Source of the DNA: Streptomyces sp. NBC_01445 | GTDB lineage: Bacteria; Actinomycetota; Actinomycetes; Streptomycetales; Streptomycetaceae | Length of the DNA: 64,000 nt | Reading direction: 5' to 3' | Assembly: GCF_035918235.1 (NCBI RefSeq) | Contig: NZ_CP109486.1 | Coordinates: 248,001-312,000 of the forward strand | The notes under the pieces: model-generated | What the model was told of the DNA's origin: nothing | The model's database searches: none | What the model saw: only the letters and a program-made list of their open reading frames with translations | Made by a program: the position numbers and the translations under genes | In this document: positions 52,801 to 61,232 of the stretch, piece by piece | How positions within the stretch are numbered: position 1 is the stretch's first letter | Layout of the letters: each line of letters starts with the position of its first letter

Positions 52801-54350
52801 CCCAGCATCTTGTTGCTGCCGTGGATCCAGGCGTCGGTCTGGTCGTTGTAGACGAACCGCAGGATGTCGGAGTTGACGCCGATGTCGTCGTACTCGGCCG
52901 ACTGGTGATACCAGGTGACGTACGGCCACATGTACGTCGGGAATTCGGTGTAGATCGGCATCTTGAGCCGCTTGACGACCTCGGCCTGCTTCCAGGCGCT
53001 CCAGTCGGTGTTGAAGAAGGCGTCGGAGTAGATGAAGCCGAGGTTCGGGACCTCGTTCTTCAGGTCTGTCATCCGCTTCTCGTAGTCGCCGCTCGCCAGG
53101 TCCTTGTCCTGGTCCATCTCGTAGTTGGTGTCGCCGTAGACGTAATTCGGCTTCGGCTCGGTCGGGTTGGTGGTCTTGTCCCAGCGGAAGGCCTTGGCCC
53201 GCGGCGCCTCGATGCCGTTCTGGATGTGGACGCCCACGACAGTGTTGAACTTGCGTGCCTCGTCGACGACGGTCTTGATGTCGGCGAGCCCGCCCGCGGC
53301 CTCGTTGTAGTTGCCGGCGAAGTCGGGGTGTGCCGAGTCGTGGCCCTGGTCCTGGTGGCCCTTGAGCTCGATCTGCTGGCCGAGGCCGTCGGTGTAGAGG
53401 GAGACCTTCTTGATGGCGTCGAGGGTCTTGATGAACGGGTTCTGCGCCTGGCTGGCGAAGTTCAGCGAGATCTGCGAAACCACGTTGTTCTTGGTCTGCC
53501 CGCTGCCGTACGGGCGCGGCATGATCTTCCGGTAGGCGATGGCGCCGTCCTGCCAGTCGACCTTTCCGTCGCCGTTGCGCTCCGGGGTCAGGACGACCTG
53601 GCTCTCAGGAGTGGCGACGACTTTGCCGTCAGGGCCGCGGTAGGTCCAGGTGTTGGACCACACGCCGGTCCGCTTGGCGTCGCCGGAGCCGGTGGTCTGC
53701 AGCTGCAGGTTGCCATAGCTCTGCACGGCGTTGGTCTGGATCGCGCCCGCGAGCTTGTCGGTGCTGAGGATGGCGATGGTCGCCTCGCGGGCCTTGCTGT
53801 CGACGGGCAGGTCCGCCACGGACTTGATTTCGTCGAGCTGCGGGCCGGGAGCGTAGTACGTGCGGGCCACCGTGGCGTCCGCGACAGCGGCGCCGGCCTG
53901 GTCGGCGCGTACCGACAGCAGGCTGCGGCCGGGCAGGCCGATGGTGGAGACCTTGGTGTCGCCGTTCTCCTTGATACTGGGGATCGTGAGCTTCAGCCGA
54001 TCGCCGTCCACCGCGATCCGGGCAGTGGCCACGACGCCGATCTCATCGACGGCGAGCCGATAGTCGACGTGGCCGTCCTCGACGGTGGACTTGACGGAGG
54101 GGATGTACGTCTTTCCGTTGACGGTGAGCGCGGGGTCCGAGCCCGCCGAGCCGTACAGGACGCCCTTCGTGGCGGCCCAGGTATAGCTCAACACCTCCGG
54201 GAAGGCGGTGGACACGTCGACGGCGAGGTTGCCCGATCGCAGCGTGGCCGTCCCTTCGGACGCGAGGGCCGGTGGTGCGGTCAGGCAGGCTCCGCCGACA
54301 GCGGCTATCGCCGCCGCGGCCACGAGTCTGGATACGCGCACGGATGGCAT
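49848..54350 (-). CDS. Secreted endo-alpha-N-acetylgalactosaminidase (GH101)
   Basis: A 1500-residue exported enzyme; ATG 54350 has GAGG six bases upstream. The N-terminal 32 residues are a signal peptide (VAAAAIAAVGGACLTAPPAL). Then come a beta-sandwich, the GH101 TIM barrel (about 290-600) with LYTDGLGQQIELKGHQDQGH, candidate nucleophile Asp near 442 in FIYSDAFFNTDW and acid/base Glu near 468 in PIYTEFPTYMWPYV, galactose-binding-like domains (about 690-1050), a NEW3-type domain (about 1063-1150) and a final NPCBM domain ending at GDWANAKFHCA. GH101 enzymes release Gal-beta-1,3-GalNAc from Ser/Thr of mucin-type O-glycans. It is followed upstream by the sugar importer genes, which fits uptake of the released disaccharide. 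Confidence 0.9.
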   Translation of the reverse strand: MPSVRVSRLVAAAAIAAVGGACLTAPPALASEGTATLRSGNLAVDVSTAFPEVLSYTWAATKGVLYGSAGSDPALTVNGKTYIPSVKSTVEDGHVDYRLAVDEIGVVATARIAVDGDRLKLTIPSIKENGDTKVSTIGLPGRSLLSVRADQAGAAVADATVARTYYAPGPQLDEIKSVADLPVDSKAREATIAILSTDKLAGAIQTNAVQSYGNLQLQTTGSGDAKRTGVWSNTWTYRGPDGKVVATPESQVVLTPERNGDGKVDWQDGAIAYRKIMPRPYGSGQTKNNVVSQISLNFASQAQNPFIKTLDAIKKVSLYTDGLGQQIELKGHQDQGHDSAHPDFAGNYNEAAGGLADIKTVVDEARKFNTVVGVHIQNGIEAPRAKAFRWDKTTNPTEPKPNYVYGDTNYEMDQDKDLASGDYEKRMTDLKNEVPNLGFIYSDAFFNTDWSAWKQAEVVKRLKMPIYTEFPTYMWPYVTWYHQSAEYDDIGVNSDILRFVYNDQTDAWIHGSNKMLGGVQNKAGFLGWHSDHSLDKEVAEVFTNNLPAKYLQNFEITHWSDKRIDFTDKVKATLEDGTPRIYRDDRLVRDGKDLFLPWSAEGQQKIYAWSDDGAKRTWTLPKAWNGVHDVTLYKLTDQGKEKAGVLPVTDHKVTLDLAADAPYVVYPNGDVDVPVESGSQADGSNTGVPPTPKDTAKTVGFGHGTIAADGQFYTGGFTKWHRESSSGDVSGINVVTDSNGLQNLRISGVKDGRVTQELHGLEPGHTYKASAYVKVTGDRKATISVRAGTKSATTSIDAPTPEMNDADNRLAGQRFQQLSVLFKVPKGEHSAVLALAGAASSDADTVEFTDARVQLNDDATHNADGHYYTEDFEHPSGGSFGPFLIGKFSEPSEIISTRHEGYTRDTISGRHSLETTVNGEGLQFRTWPGSIAFKSGHAYRVRLDYQNDTSGLYRFEVKADGQSKPVLATPLAQTTDRGLGSAPADGPKPDGWTDSLPPQPSAPHASIDETFVSGDDSTYLALTQTSDGLGAATLDNLAVDDLGPAPAAELGKPVATLDVSPTRIPKDATSSVAVKFTNTTGAPISDAALTVNAPDGWGAKATDPADLKSVAPGAAATVHYDVTVPKDTASTGNVLAVHAAYTWNGRHTGTSAAAEMHIGYDSLPDAYNNVAITDEATAKHGAFDSDGNSFSASALAAADLRPGQPVRHDGTTFTWPDVAPGKPDNVAAQGQNIALTGSGRLAVLGAASALDRTDNVTVSYTDGTSSNAELGLPSWHGDKAGRYGGQIVADSLGSNTPSGPTDPSGHYRVFYNTVPLDEDKTVESVTLPNDPALHIFALTTKPLVTGAPTADTYASDMAWTKMTNGWGPVERDHALGENLAGDGNALTLGSTDTVYDKGLGAAPFDGSAAVIGYDLGGKCTKLTAIIGLDRAQLSRGSVAFEVMADGKSVFISEVFRPASAPRTIDVDLTGAKAVELHTLDGGDGNGNDHGDWANAKFHCA

Positions 54351-54428
54351 GGCATGCCTCAGCAATCTGTGGTTGCGGTGCGGTACGTGAGGGCGGGGCG
54401 TCAAGGGCGCAGGCGCTGTGGTCCTGCG

Positions 54429-55292
54429 CTACTTGAGGCCCCCGGCGGCCAGGCCCGAACGCCAGAACCGCTGGAGACTCAGGAAGGCCACCACCAAGGG
54501 CAGTACGGACAGGAAGGCGCCCGTGATGGTGACGTTGTAGGGAGTGCCGTTGTTGAACTGCTCGCGCCAGGTGGCAAGACCGACGGTGACCGGTTGCAGC
54601 CGGTCGTCGGCGAGCATCAGTACGGGCAGCAGGTAGTTGTTCCAGATGCCGACGAACTGGAAGAGATAGACGGTCACCAGCGCCGGCGACATCATGCGCA
54701 GCACGATGGTGAAGAAGATCCGCGCCTCGCTCGCACCGTCGACCCGGCCCGCCTCGAGCAGTTCGTCGGGCACGGATGCGGTCGCGTACACCCGCGTCAG
54801 ATACACGCCGAACGGGCTGACGACGCTCGGGATCAGGACCGCCCAGTAGGTGTTGACGAGGTGGATTTTCGAGAACATCAGGTAGAGCGGCAGCGCGAAC
54901 AGCGCGCCGGGCACGAGGACGGCCGCGAGCACCGTGTTGAACACGGCCTCCCGTCCCCGGAACTGATACTTCGCCAGCGCGAAGCCGGCCGCCGCGCACA
55001 CCAAGGTGCTGATCGCCGCTCCCACCGCGCTGTAGACGACGCTGTTGAGCATCCAGCGGGCGAAGATGCCGTCGTCCATCGCGAAGACGTCGCGGATGTT
55101 GGACCACAGGTCGAAGTGCGAGAACCAGAAGCCGTTGGTGGTGAAGAGGTAGCCCTTGTTCTTGGTCGCGGTGACCACGAGCCACCATACGGGCAGCACG
55201 GAGTAGGCGGCGAAAAGCACCATGACGGCCATCACGGCGCCGCGGGAGGCGGCCACCCCGCTCGGGCGGACAGTGGTCTGCGGCGTGCTCAT
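54429..55292 (-). CDS. Sugar ABC permease (MalG type)
   Basis: A 287-residue permease with six membrane segments. The EAA loop is DELLEAGRVDGASEARIFFT and the terminal membrane block LSLQRFWRSGLAAGGLK ends with the family's typical Lys. The ATG overlaps the stop of the partner permease (ATGA). It pairs with the MalF-type permease and the binding protein to form a carbohydrate importer; no ATPase gene is present in the cluster, so it probably uses a shared ATPase such as the MsiK type known in Streptomyces. Confidence 0.9.
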   Translation of the reverse strand: MSTPQTTVRPSGVAASRGAVMAVMVLFAAYSVLPVWWLVVTATKNKGYLFTTNGFWFSHFDLWSNIRDVFAMDDGIFARWMLNSVVYSAVGAAISTLVCAAAGFALAKYQFRGREAVFNTVLAAVLVPGALFALPLYLMFSKIHLVNTYWAVLIPSVVSPFGVYLTRVYATASVPDELLEAGRVDGASEARIFFTIVLRMMSPALVTVYLFQFVGIWNNYLLPVLMLADDRLQPVTVGLATWREQFNNGTPYNVTITGAFLSVLPLVVAFLSLQRFWRSGLAAGGLK

Positions 55293-56245
55293 TCCCCGGC
55301 CCCCTTGCGCTGGGTGAACTTCAGGAACGTGAAGGACAGGACCAGCGTCAGCAGCGCCAGGACCACGGACTGCGCCGCCGCGTACTGGTAGTTGCCGGCG
55401 TCGGAGGCCTTCTGGGCGGCGAGGATCGGCGTGTAGTCGGAGGTGATGGTGTTGGTGATCCCGCGCAGGATGTCCGGCTCGGCGTACAGCTGCACCATGC
55501 CGATGATCGAGAACACGGTGGTCAGGATCAGCGCCCCGCGCACGTTCGGGATCTTGATGTGCCAGGCGATCCGCCAGCCGGAACAGCCGTCGAGCGCCGC
55601 GGCCTCGAACAGCTCGGCGGGGACGGCCTTCAGCGCGGCGAAGATGATCAGCATGTTGTAGCCGGTCCAGCCCCAGGTGACCATGTTGCCGATGTCGGGC
55701 AGCGTCATTGCGGGCGCGGTGAAGTCGATGTCGAGCCCGAGCTGCCCTGCCGCCTTCGCGAGCGGGCTGATGCCCGGCTGGTAGAGGTACGACCACATGA
55801 TCGCGGCGATCACCCCCGGCAGCGCGTACGGCAGGAAGAACAGAGTTCGGAACACTCCCGGCCAGCGCACCGATGCGGAGTCCAGGAGCAGCGCGAGCAG
55901 GAGCGACAGCCCCAGCATCAGCGGCACCTGCACCACGCCGAGGCCGACGACCCGCACCAGAGAGCTGAGGAACTCGCTGTCCTGCACTGCTCGTACGTAG
56001 TTGTCGAGAGCGACGAAGCGCGTGGTGGGCGCCGTCAGCCCGAGCCCGTCACGGTGCAGGGCGAACAGGCTCTGTTCGACGGCATAGCAGATGGGCGCGA
56101 TGAACGTAGCCAGAAACAGCACCCAGAACGGCGCCAGGAACAGCCAGGCGCTGCGAGTGCGGCCCCGTGAGAGGCGACGGCGGCGGGCCGCGGGCCTCTC
56201 GCCCTGGGCCACGACGGTGCCCGAGCGCACGGTGGTGATGGTCAC
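55289..56245 (-). CDS. Sugar ABC permease (MalF type)
   Basis: A 318-residue permease. A basic N-terminus precedes SAWLFLAPFWVLFLATFIAP; the periplasmic loop and five further membrane segments follow, with the coupling loop FEAAALDGCSGWRIAWHIKI. It is positioned between the binding protein (74-base gap) and the MalG-type gene (4-base overlap), the usual gene order of CUT1 carbohydrate importers. Substrate is inferred from the neighbouring GH101 and GH36 enzymes as a galacto-N-biose-type sugar or related oligosaccharide. Confidence 0.9.
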   Translation of the reverse strand: MTITTVRSGTVVAQGERPAARRRRLSRGRTRSAWLFLAPFWVLFLATFIAPICYAVEQSLFALHRDGLGLTAPTTRFVALDNYVRAVQDSEFLSSLVRVVGLGVVQVPLMLGLSLLLALLLDSASVRWPGVFRTLFFLPYALPGVIAAIMWSYLYQPGISPLAKAAGQLGLDIDFTAPAMTLPDIGNMVTWGWTGYNMLIIFAALKAVPAELFEAAALDGCSGWRIAWHIKIPNVRGALILTTVFSIIGMVQLYAEPDILRGITNTITSDYTPILAAQKASDAGNYQYAAAQSVVLALLTLVLSFTFLKFTQRKGAGE

Positions 56246-56319
56246 GATGTCTTCCCGTCGTACGGGCCTCGGCCGCCGCCGCAGGGAGTCCGGCGGCGGC
56301 CCGGACTGTCAGCCTGCGG

Positions 56320-57633
56320 TCAGCCCTTCGAGACGTTCAGGCCCTGGGCCTTCATCGCCTCGATGGTCTTGTCCTGAGTGGTGGTCAGCGCGTCGGTCAC
56401 GGACGCGTCGCCGGCGATGGCCTTCTTCATCCCGTCGGTGAAGTCCGCCTCCACCTGCGCCATGGTCGGGCCCCACTGCCAGGTGTTGTCCGTGTCGGCG
56501 GCGGCCTCCTTGAACACGTCGAAGATCTTCTGACCGCCGAAGAACTTGGAGGGCGCGTTCACGGCCGGCAGCGCCAGGCCGTCCTTGGAGGCCGGGTAGA
56601 TGCCGGTGTTCTTGATGAGGTTCTCAACGCTGCCCTTGCTCCGGCTGAACCAGTCGGCGAACTCGACGGCCTCCTCCTGGTTCTTGCAGCCCTTCAGCAC
56701 GGCCGTCGACGAACCGCCGTTGTTGGCAGCGGCCTTGTCGCCCTTCGCCCACTGCGGCAGCGGCGCCACCGCCCACTTCCCGGCGGAACCCTTGAGATTC
56801 TGGGAGAGGAAGGTATTGATCCACACGGCGCCGATGTGCGCGACGACCTTGCCCTTGTCGGCGTCGGCCATCCACTTCGCGTCGAGCGCCGGGGTGGTCT
56901 TCAGCACCTTGGCGTCGAGCAGGTCCTGCCAGTAGGCGGCGACCTTGCGGGACTCGGGGCTGTCGATGTTCACCTGCCACTTGCTGCCCTCGGTGCCGAA
57001 CCACTTGCCGCCGGCCTGCCAGGTCAGACCGGCCACGTCGTAGCCGTCACCGGGCGGGGTGGCCATCTCCACGCTCGGATCGGCCTTGTGGACGGCCTTG
57101 GCGACCTTGGCGAACTCCTCCCACGTGGTGGGCACCGGCTGCTTGAACTTCTTCAGCACGTCGGCGCGGTAGAACATCGCCTCCGGGCCGGTGTCCAGCG
57201 GAATGCCGTACACCTGGTCCGCCACGCTGACAGACTTCCAGGTCCAGTCGACGTACTGGTCCCTGCTCTTGTTCGCGTACCGGCCCACGTCCTGCAGCGC
57301 GCCCGCGGCCGCGAAGCTCGGCAGGGTCTCGTAGCCGACCTGCGCCAGACACGGGGCGTTGCCCGCCTTCACGGCGTTCAGCATCTTGCTGTAGCCGCCC
57401 GCCGAGCCACCCGCCGTCTTCTGGAACGTGACGTGGATGTCCGGGTGGGAGGCGTTGAACATCGCCACCGACTTGTCGTAGCCAGGAGCCCAGCCCCAGA
57501 ACGTCAGGTTCACCCTGCCGGCGGGCTTGTGCGAGGTGTCCTTCGACCCGGAGCCGGACCCGCAGGCGCTGGTGGTGAACAGCGCGCCGACAGCCAGCAG
57601 AGCTCCGGCTCCGCGCACCCAAGAACTTCTCAC
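56320..57633 (-). CDS. Sugar-binding lipoprotein of the ABC importer (SBP family 1)
   Basis: A 437-residue extracellular solute-binding protein. GTG 57633 is preferred: GGAAGG lies seven bases upstream and it gives a short basic start, a hydrophobic helix and the lipobox TTSAC; an ATG at 57681 overlaps the upstream stop but adds 16 residues before the signal. Motifs include VNLTFWGWAPGYDKSV, EEFAKVAKAVHKADPSVEM, GGSSTAVLKGCKNQEEAVEF and the WQWGPTMAQVEADFTDG end. It probably captures the disaccharide freed by GH101. Confidence 0.9.
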   Translation of the reverse strand: MRSSWVRGAGALLAVGALFTTSACGSGSGSKDTSHKPAGRVNLTFWGWAPGYDKSVAMFNASHPDIHVTFQKTAGGSAGGYSKMLNAVKAGNAPCLAQVGYETLPSFAAAGALQDVGRYANKSRDQYVDWTWKSVSVADQVYGIPLDTGPEAMFYRADVLKKFKQPVPTTWEEFAKVAKAVHKADPSVEMATPPGDGYDVAGLTWQAGGKWFGTEGSKWQVNIDSPESRKVAAYWQDLLDAKVLKTTPALDAKWMADADKGKVVAHIGAVWINTFLSQNLKGSAGKWAVAPLPQWAKGDKAAANNGGSSTAVLKGCKNQEEAVEFADWFSRSKGSVENLIKNTGIYPASKDGLALPAVNAPSKFFGGQKIFDVFKEAAADTDNTWQWGPTMAQVEADFTDGMKKAIAGDASVTDALTTTQDKTIEAMKAQGLNVSKG

Positions 57634-57677
57634 TGTGTTTCCTTCCCGCCGCCGCGAGGCGACGGCTGAGGTGTCGT

Positions 57678-59720
57678 TCATCTGGATCGTTCTTCGCAGT
57701 CGGCAGCCAGCACCACGAACTCCCACTGGCCCATGGGCCGGGTGAGCTCGACGGTGCCGTCTGTGTACGAGGCCGGAAGTCGCTCACCGCGTGCGGTGAT
57801 CTGCACGGCATCGGTGGGAGCGGGCATTGCGTTCGGGAGCCGGACGGTCAGGCGGGCCACCTCGTCCGGGCCCGCGTTCCATACGACGAGCCGCCAGCGA
57901 CGGCCGTCGGTGAGCGCCTGCGGCACCAGCCACGGCTGCCCTGACACCCGGGCATGGCGGCCGTCGCCGAGCCAGTCGGCCACGGCGCTGAGCTGGGCCG
58001 CGCGCTGCGGGGTCATCCGCACCCGCGCGGTGGCTGGCCAGGGGCAGACGGCGGTGCGGCCGCCGAGCGCGTTGCTGTACAGCACGAGCCCGGCACCGAC
58101 GTCCGCGCCGCGCGGGTCGACCAGCCGGCTGGCGATCCGCGCGCCGGGCACAGGGTCGGCGACGGCGAGCGGCCGGTGACCGTTCACCTCGGCGTCGACG
58201 GAGACAGCGGCGCCCACACGCAGGGTGAACTCGGGGTCGGTGCAGATCTCCCGGGCCGGGATCGGGTCGTGGACGCCGGGCGTGCGCAGGCCGCGAACGC
58301 CGATCAGATCGCCGAAGCCGCGCCGGTGCAGAATCTCGGCAGCGGTGCCGTCGAGGATCAGGCCGCCGTGCAGCCAGTCGCGGAGCTGGTCGTCGGTGTA
58401 GGCCCAGACGGAGGGACCGGCGAGCGCGCGGACCGTGGTCTCGCCGCCAGGGAGCGCGGTCTCTGCAGCACGTCGGTCCACGCTCTCGGGGCGGACGGTC
58501 ACCGCGTGCCCGATGGCCCCCAGCCACCCCGCCCACTCCCGGTGGCCGGCCTGAAGCGCCTGCCACCGCCCGGAGTTGCCGTCGTCGTCGACGCGAAGCT
58601 CACGCGCGGTTTCCGGCGACCAGGGAACCCCAATGCCGACCGTACGCAGCGAGGTGGGGAAAGTGTCCGCGAGCCAGTCCAAGGTGGGCCGCCAGTCGGC
58701 CAGGAAGCGTGCGCGCTCGGGTTCGTCGTCGGGGTGGTTGCCCAGGAAGTCGTAGAGGCTGACGGCAAGTCCGTGGCAGCCGAGGATGTGAGCGAGAGCC
58801 ATCTGGGCGCCGGTCTGCCGGAACGACTTGTTCCACTGCCCGTACGGCCAGCACTCGATCTCCGGGTAGCTCACCAGGCTGGACGGCTGCAGTCCGCGCT
58901 GGGCGTCCAACAGGGCTGCTGACAAGGGGAGTTCGGGTCCTGCGGTGTCGGAGTACGGCCAGAAGTGCGGACGGTGGATGCCCACCTTGTCGAGCCATCG
59001 CGACCAGTCCCGCCCCTCAGGGGCGTGCGACTCGGGGCGGCTGGACATCAGGCCGAGCTCCACCCCGTGCGCGTCCGCAATCGAGCGCCACTCGCTCAGC
59101 AGGCCGGCCGTGGTGTCGTCGAGCAGGTCCAGCCACTGCCGGCGCCAGGGGTGTGGCTCACCGGGCGCGGTGCAGGCGGCCACGAGCTCTGCGCGAGTGG
59201 GTGCCTCACCGGTGCGGGAGGCGAACTCGGCCAGGTGCAGGGGGCAGAAGCAGCCGCCCCAGTCGAGCGGGGCGTGGTTGTGCAGGCGGATGTCGTCCTC
59301 GATCCACACGGCGCAGACGTCTTCGGCCGCGTACTGGTGCAGGCACTCGGCGAAGTACGCCTGCCAGGCGGTATCGAGCGGGCAGACGGTGATTTCGGCT
59401 TCCGTGCCGTTCTGATCGACCATTGGCTGCCAGGATTCGCGACGCTTGCGGCCCCAGTCGCCGTGGCTGAGCGTGTGCCCGGGGTTGAGGCTGACACCGA
59501 CTCCCGCGGAACGCAGGGCTGTACGCCAGGGGCGCGTGCGGTCGAGCCATGCTGCGACCTCTGCCACCGGCTCGTGCCCGTCGTTGAACTCCATGCCGAA
59601 GAAGAAGACACAGACCTCGTCGGCGCGACTGTCCTTCACCAGGCGCAGCAGTCGCTCTTCGACGTCCGCCACGTCGTCGGCGGGGTCCGCCTGAAGTCGC
59701 AACACGTATCGGGTCGACAC
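57678..59720 (-). CDS. Unclassified glycoside hydrolase-like protein
   Basis: About 680 residues; GTG 59720 has GGGA six bases before it, and GTG 59732 is an in-frame alternative. The first 400 residues look like a TIM barrel of the GH42-like clan: a strand ADEVCVFFFGMEFNDGHEPV, VWIEDDIRLHNHAPLDWGGC with acidic residues at a strand end, SYPEIECWPYGQWN with another Glu, and a flavodoxin-like second part around GPSVWAYTDDQLRD. A beta-rich C-terminal third ends at PMGQWEFVVLAADC. No signal peptide is visible, so it acts in the cytoplasm. Its place at the head of the operon suggests a key sugar-cleaving step, possibly beta-galactosidic. I cannot assign a numbered family. Confidence 0.7.
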   Translation of the reverse strand: MSTRYVLRLQADPADDVADVEERLLRLVKDSRADEVCVFFFGMEFNDGHEPVAEVAAWLDRTRPWRTALRSAGVGVSLNPGHTLSHGDWGRKRRESWQPMVDQNGTEAEITVCPLDTAWQAYFAECLHQYAAEDVCAVWIEDDIRLHNHAPLDWGGCFCPLHLAEFASRTGEAPTRAELVAACTAPGEPHPWRRQWLDLLDDTTAGLLSEWRSIADAHGVELGLMSSRPESHAPEGRDWSRWLDKVGIHRPHFWPYSDTAGPELPLSAALLDAQRGLQPSSLVSYPEIECWPYGQWNKSFRQTGAQMALAHILGCHGLAVSLYDFLGNHPDDEPERARFLADWRPTLDWLADTFPTSLRTVGIGVPWSPETARELRVDDDGNSGRWQALQAGHREWAGWLGAIGHAVTVRPESVDRRAAETALPGGETTVRALAGPSVWAYTDDQLRDWLHGGLILDGTAAEILHRRGFGDLIGVRGLRTPGVHDPIPAREICTDPEFTLRVGAAVSVDAEVNGHRPLAVADPVPGARIASRLVDPRGADVGAGLVLYSNALGGRTAVCPWPATARVRMTPQRAAQLSAVADWLGDGRHARVSGQPWLVPQALTDGRRWRLVVWNAGPDEVARLTVRLPNAMPAPTDAVQITARGERLPASYTDGTVELTRPMGQWEFVVLAADCEERSR

Positions 59721-59802
59721 GAGAATTCCCACCTCTTACCTGCTGGTCCGGGTGCCGTGCGAGCAAGCTGATCTGCCCTCGGCAGGACAGATCTTTCAAC
59801 TT

Positions 59803-59817
59803 ATCTGCTAAGCGGTC
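59803..59817. promoter_or_regulatory. Predicted FadR operator of the glycan operon
   Basis: ATCTGCTAAGCGGTC keeps the core GCT-n-AGC and most outer bases of the palindrome at 46480. It lies about 83 bases before the start of the first glycan-operon gene. Sharing of this sequence with the FadR-type gene at 46518 suggests control of the operon by one or both paralogous regulators. Confidence 0.5.
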
Positions 59818-60315
59818 AAGTGCTTGGAGCGGAAAAACACCACGCTCCTCCATCGTCGGCGGAACGCCTGATATGCGACCAAAAGGAGCGTCGTGGTTCG
59901 TACGGTCGCTGCAACGCGCAGCAGGAGACGAAAGGCAGCCCGCCTGGGGGCCAGGCTCGCGGGCCGGGGGCGACATCGCATGCACGCACCGATCGGGGCG
60001 ATTACCCCACTGGTGCCGGATCGGTTCGCCGATGCCCCGAGTGCGGCCTTGGTGGCGAAACCTTCTTCACGCGGTTCGGGCCGAGCTCGCCGAACGGACA
60101 GCACCGACAGACGCGCATCGCTACGGGAAGCCGACCACCGCTTGGGCATCTCCGCCGTTTCAGCCGAAGGTGTCAACTGCCTTCGGCGCCGGGCGCGGTG
60201 GTAGGGGGCTCACCGCGGATGCAGGTCCCGGTCCGGATGGAGGCATCCACAACCGCAGCCCGGCCAGGGGCTGGGCCTCGCAGCGACGTCCACGGGGGCG
60301 GCGGGCGCCGCAGCA

Positions 60316-60369
60316 CCCCGTCCCCGTCCCCGTCCCCGTACGCGTACGGGGACGGGGACGGGGACGGGG
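60316..60369. repeat. 54-bp perfect palindrome built from CCCCGT hexamers
   Basis: Four head-to-tail CCCCGT hexamers plus ACG (60316-60342) are followed without a gap by their exact complement, giving 27-base arms around GTACGCGTAC. It lies 42 bases after the stop of the minus-strand FadR-type gene, where an RNA hairpin would be a strong terminator, though no U tract follows. A long repeated-unit palindrome of this kind is unusual. Confidence 0.85.
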
Positions 60370-60410
60370 AGCGCGCAGGGCCGGCAGTAACTCCGGGGCC
60401 GGTCTACGAG

Positions 60411-61112
60411 TTACGGCGCGGCTTCCAGGTCTTCGCCGGTCGCGTCGAGGTGCGCCTCCATCGCCGCGACCGCGTCCTCGGGTGCGCCCGCCGCGATGGC
60501 GTCCAGGATCCGGCGGTGCGCGGCGATCGTCGCCTGCTGACTGTCACCCCTGTGCGACCTGGCCTCGAAGCTTGCCATCCGGTGCTCGGTCAGGACGTCC
60601 GTGAGCGACTCCAGGACCAGCTCCAGGATCCCGTTGCCCGCCATCCGCGCGATCTCCTGGTGGAAGGCGATGTCGAGCGTGACAAAACGCTCTCGGTCGT
60701 CGGTGGCCGCGGCCATCTCCTCGAGCAGAGGCGAGGCGGCCTCCGGAGAGGCCTCACCGGCGCGCACCCTTTCTGCGGCACGAGAGGCCATCGCACCCTC
60801 GATCGCGCCACGCGCATCCAGTACGTCGGCGAACCGCAGCGAGTCCTGGCGCAGCCGGAACCGCAGGATCTGCCCGAACACCCGCGCCGAGGGAACGTTC
60901 ACCCGTGCCGGCCTGCCCTGGCTGGACACGAGGATCTCCCTCGCCGCCAGCGCCCGGATCGCTTCCCGGACCGCGAGTCGATTGACCCCGAACCGCGCGG
61001 CGAGCTCTCCCTCAGGAGGCATCTCGTCGCCAGGCTTGAGCCCGCTCTCCTGGATCAGCGTGGTGATCTCGCTCGCGACCTGGTCGAACAACGTGGTGCG
61101 CCGCACTGCCAC
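60411..61112 (-). CDS. FadR-type GntR regulator with FCD domain (second copy)
   Basis: A 233-residue close paralogue of the regulator at 46518; the winged helix differs in only a few positions (LAARFGVNRLAVREAIRALA), and the segment VFGQILRFRLRQDSLRFADV is nearly identical. The FCD domain has the His-containing LDIAFHQEIARMAGN and AAHRRILDAIA. GTG 61112 is preceded by GAAGGAG at seven bases. It is at the far border of the GH101 cluster and opposite in direction to its paralogue. The CTAGGCGCCTAAG-like dyad at 61136-61150 directly upstream may be its own operator. Confidence 0.9.
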   Translation of the reverse strand: MAVRRTTLFDQVASEITTLIQESGLKPGDEMPPEGELAARFGVNRLAVREAIRALAAREILVSSQGRPARVNVPSARVFGQILRFRLRQDSLRFADVLDARGAIEGAMASRAAERVRAGEASPEAASPLLEEMAAATDDRERFVTLDIAFHQEIARMAGNGILELVLESLTDVLTEHRMASFEARSHRGDSQQATIAAHRRILDAIAAGAPEDAVAAMEAHLDATGEDLEAAP

Positions 61113-61232
61113 GTAGGAACTCCTTCAAGAAGGCTGCTAGGCGCCTAAGCGTACTGCCGGGGGGTGCCTGTTGAGTCGGCACGGAGCGCGGTGCCGGTGT
61201 TGCCACTGGTCCGTTTCTCCGTGCCGCTCGCC

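Noticed and set aside
51540..55391. A 1283-codon open frame on the plus strand opposite GH101 and the permeases
   Set aside because: It is the antisense shadow of high-GC genes; the residues are low-complexity Val/Gly/Asp/Arg with no motif, while the other strand encodes full families.
60316..60369. Reading the CCCCGT repeats as a CRISPR or VNTR array
   Set aside because: There are no spacers and the units form one perfect inverted repeat.
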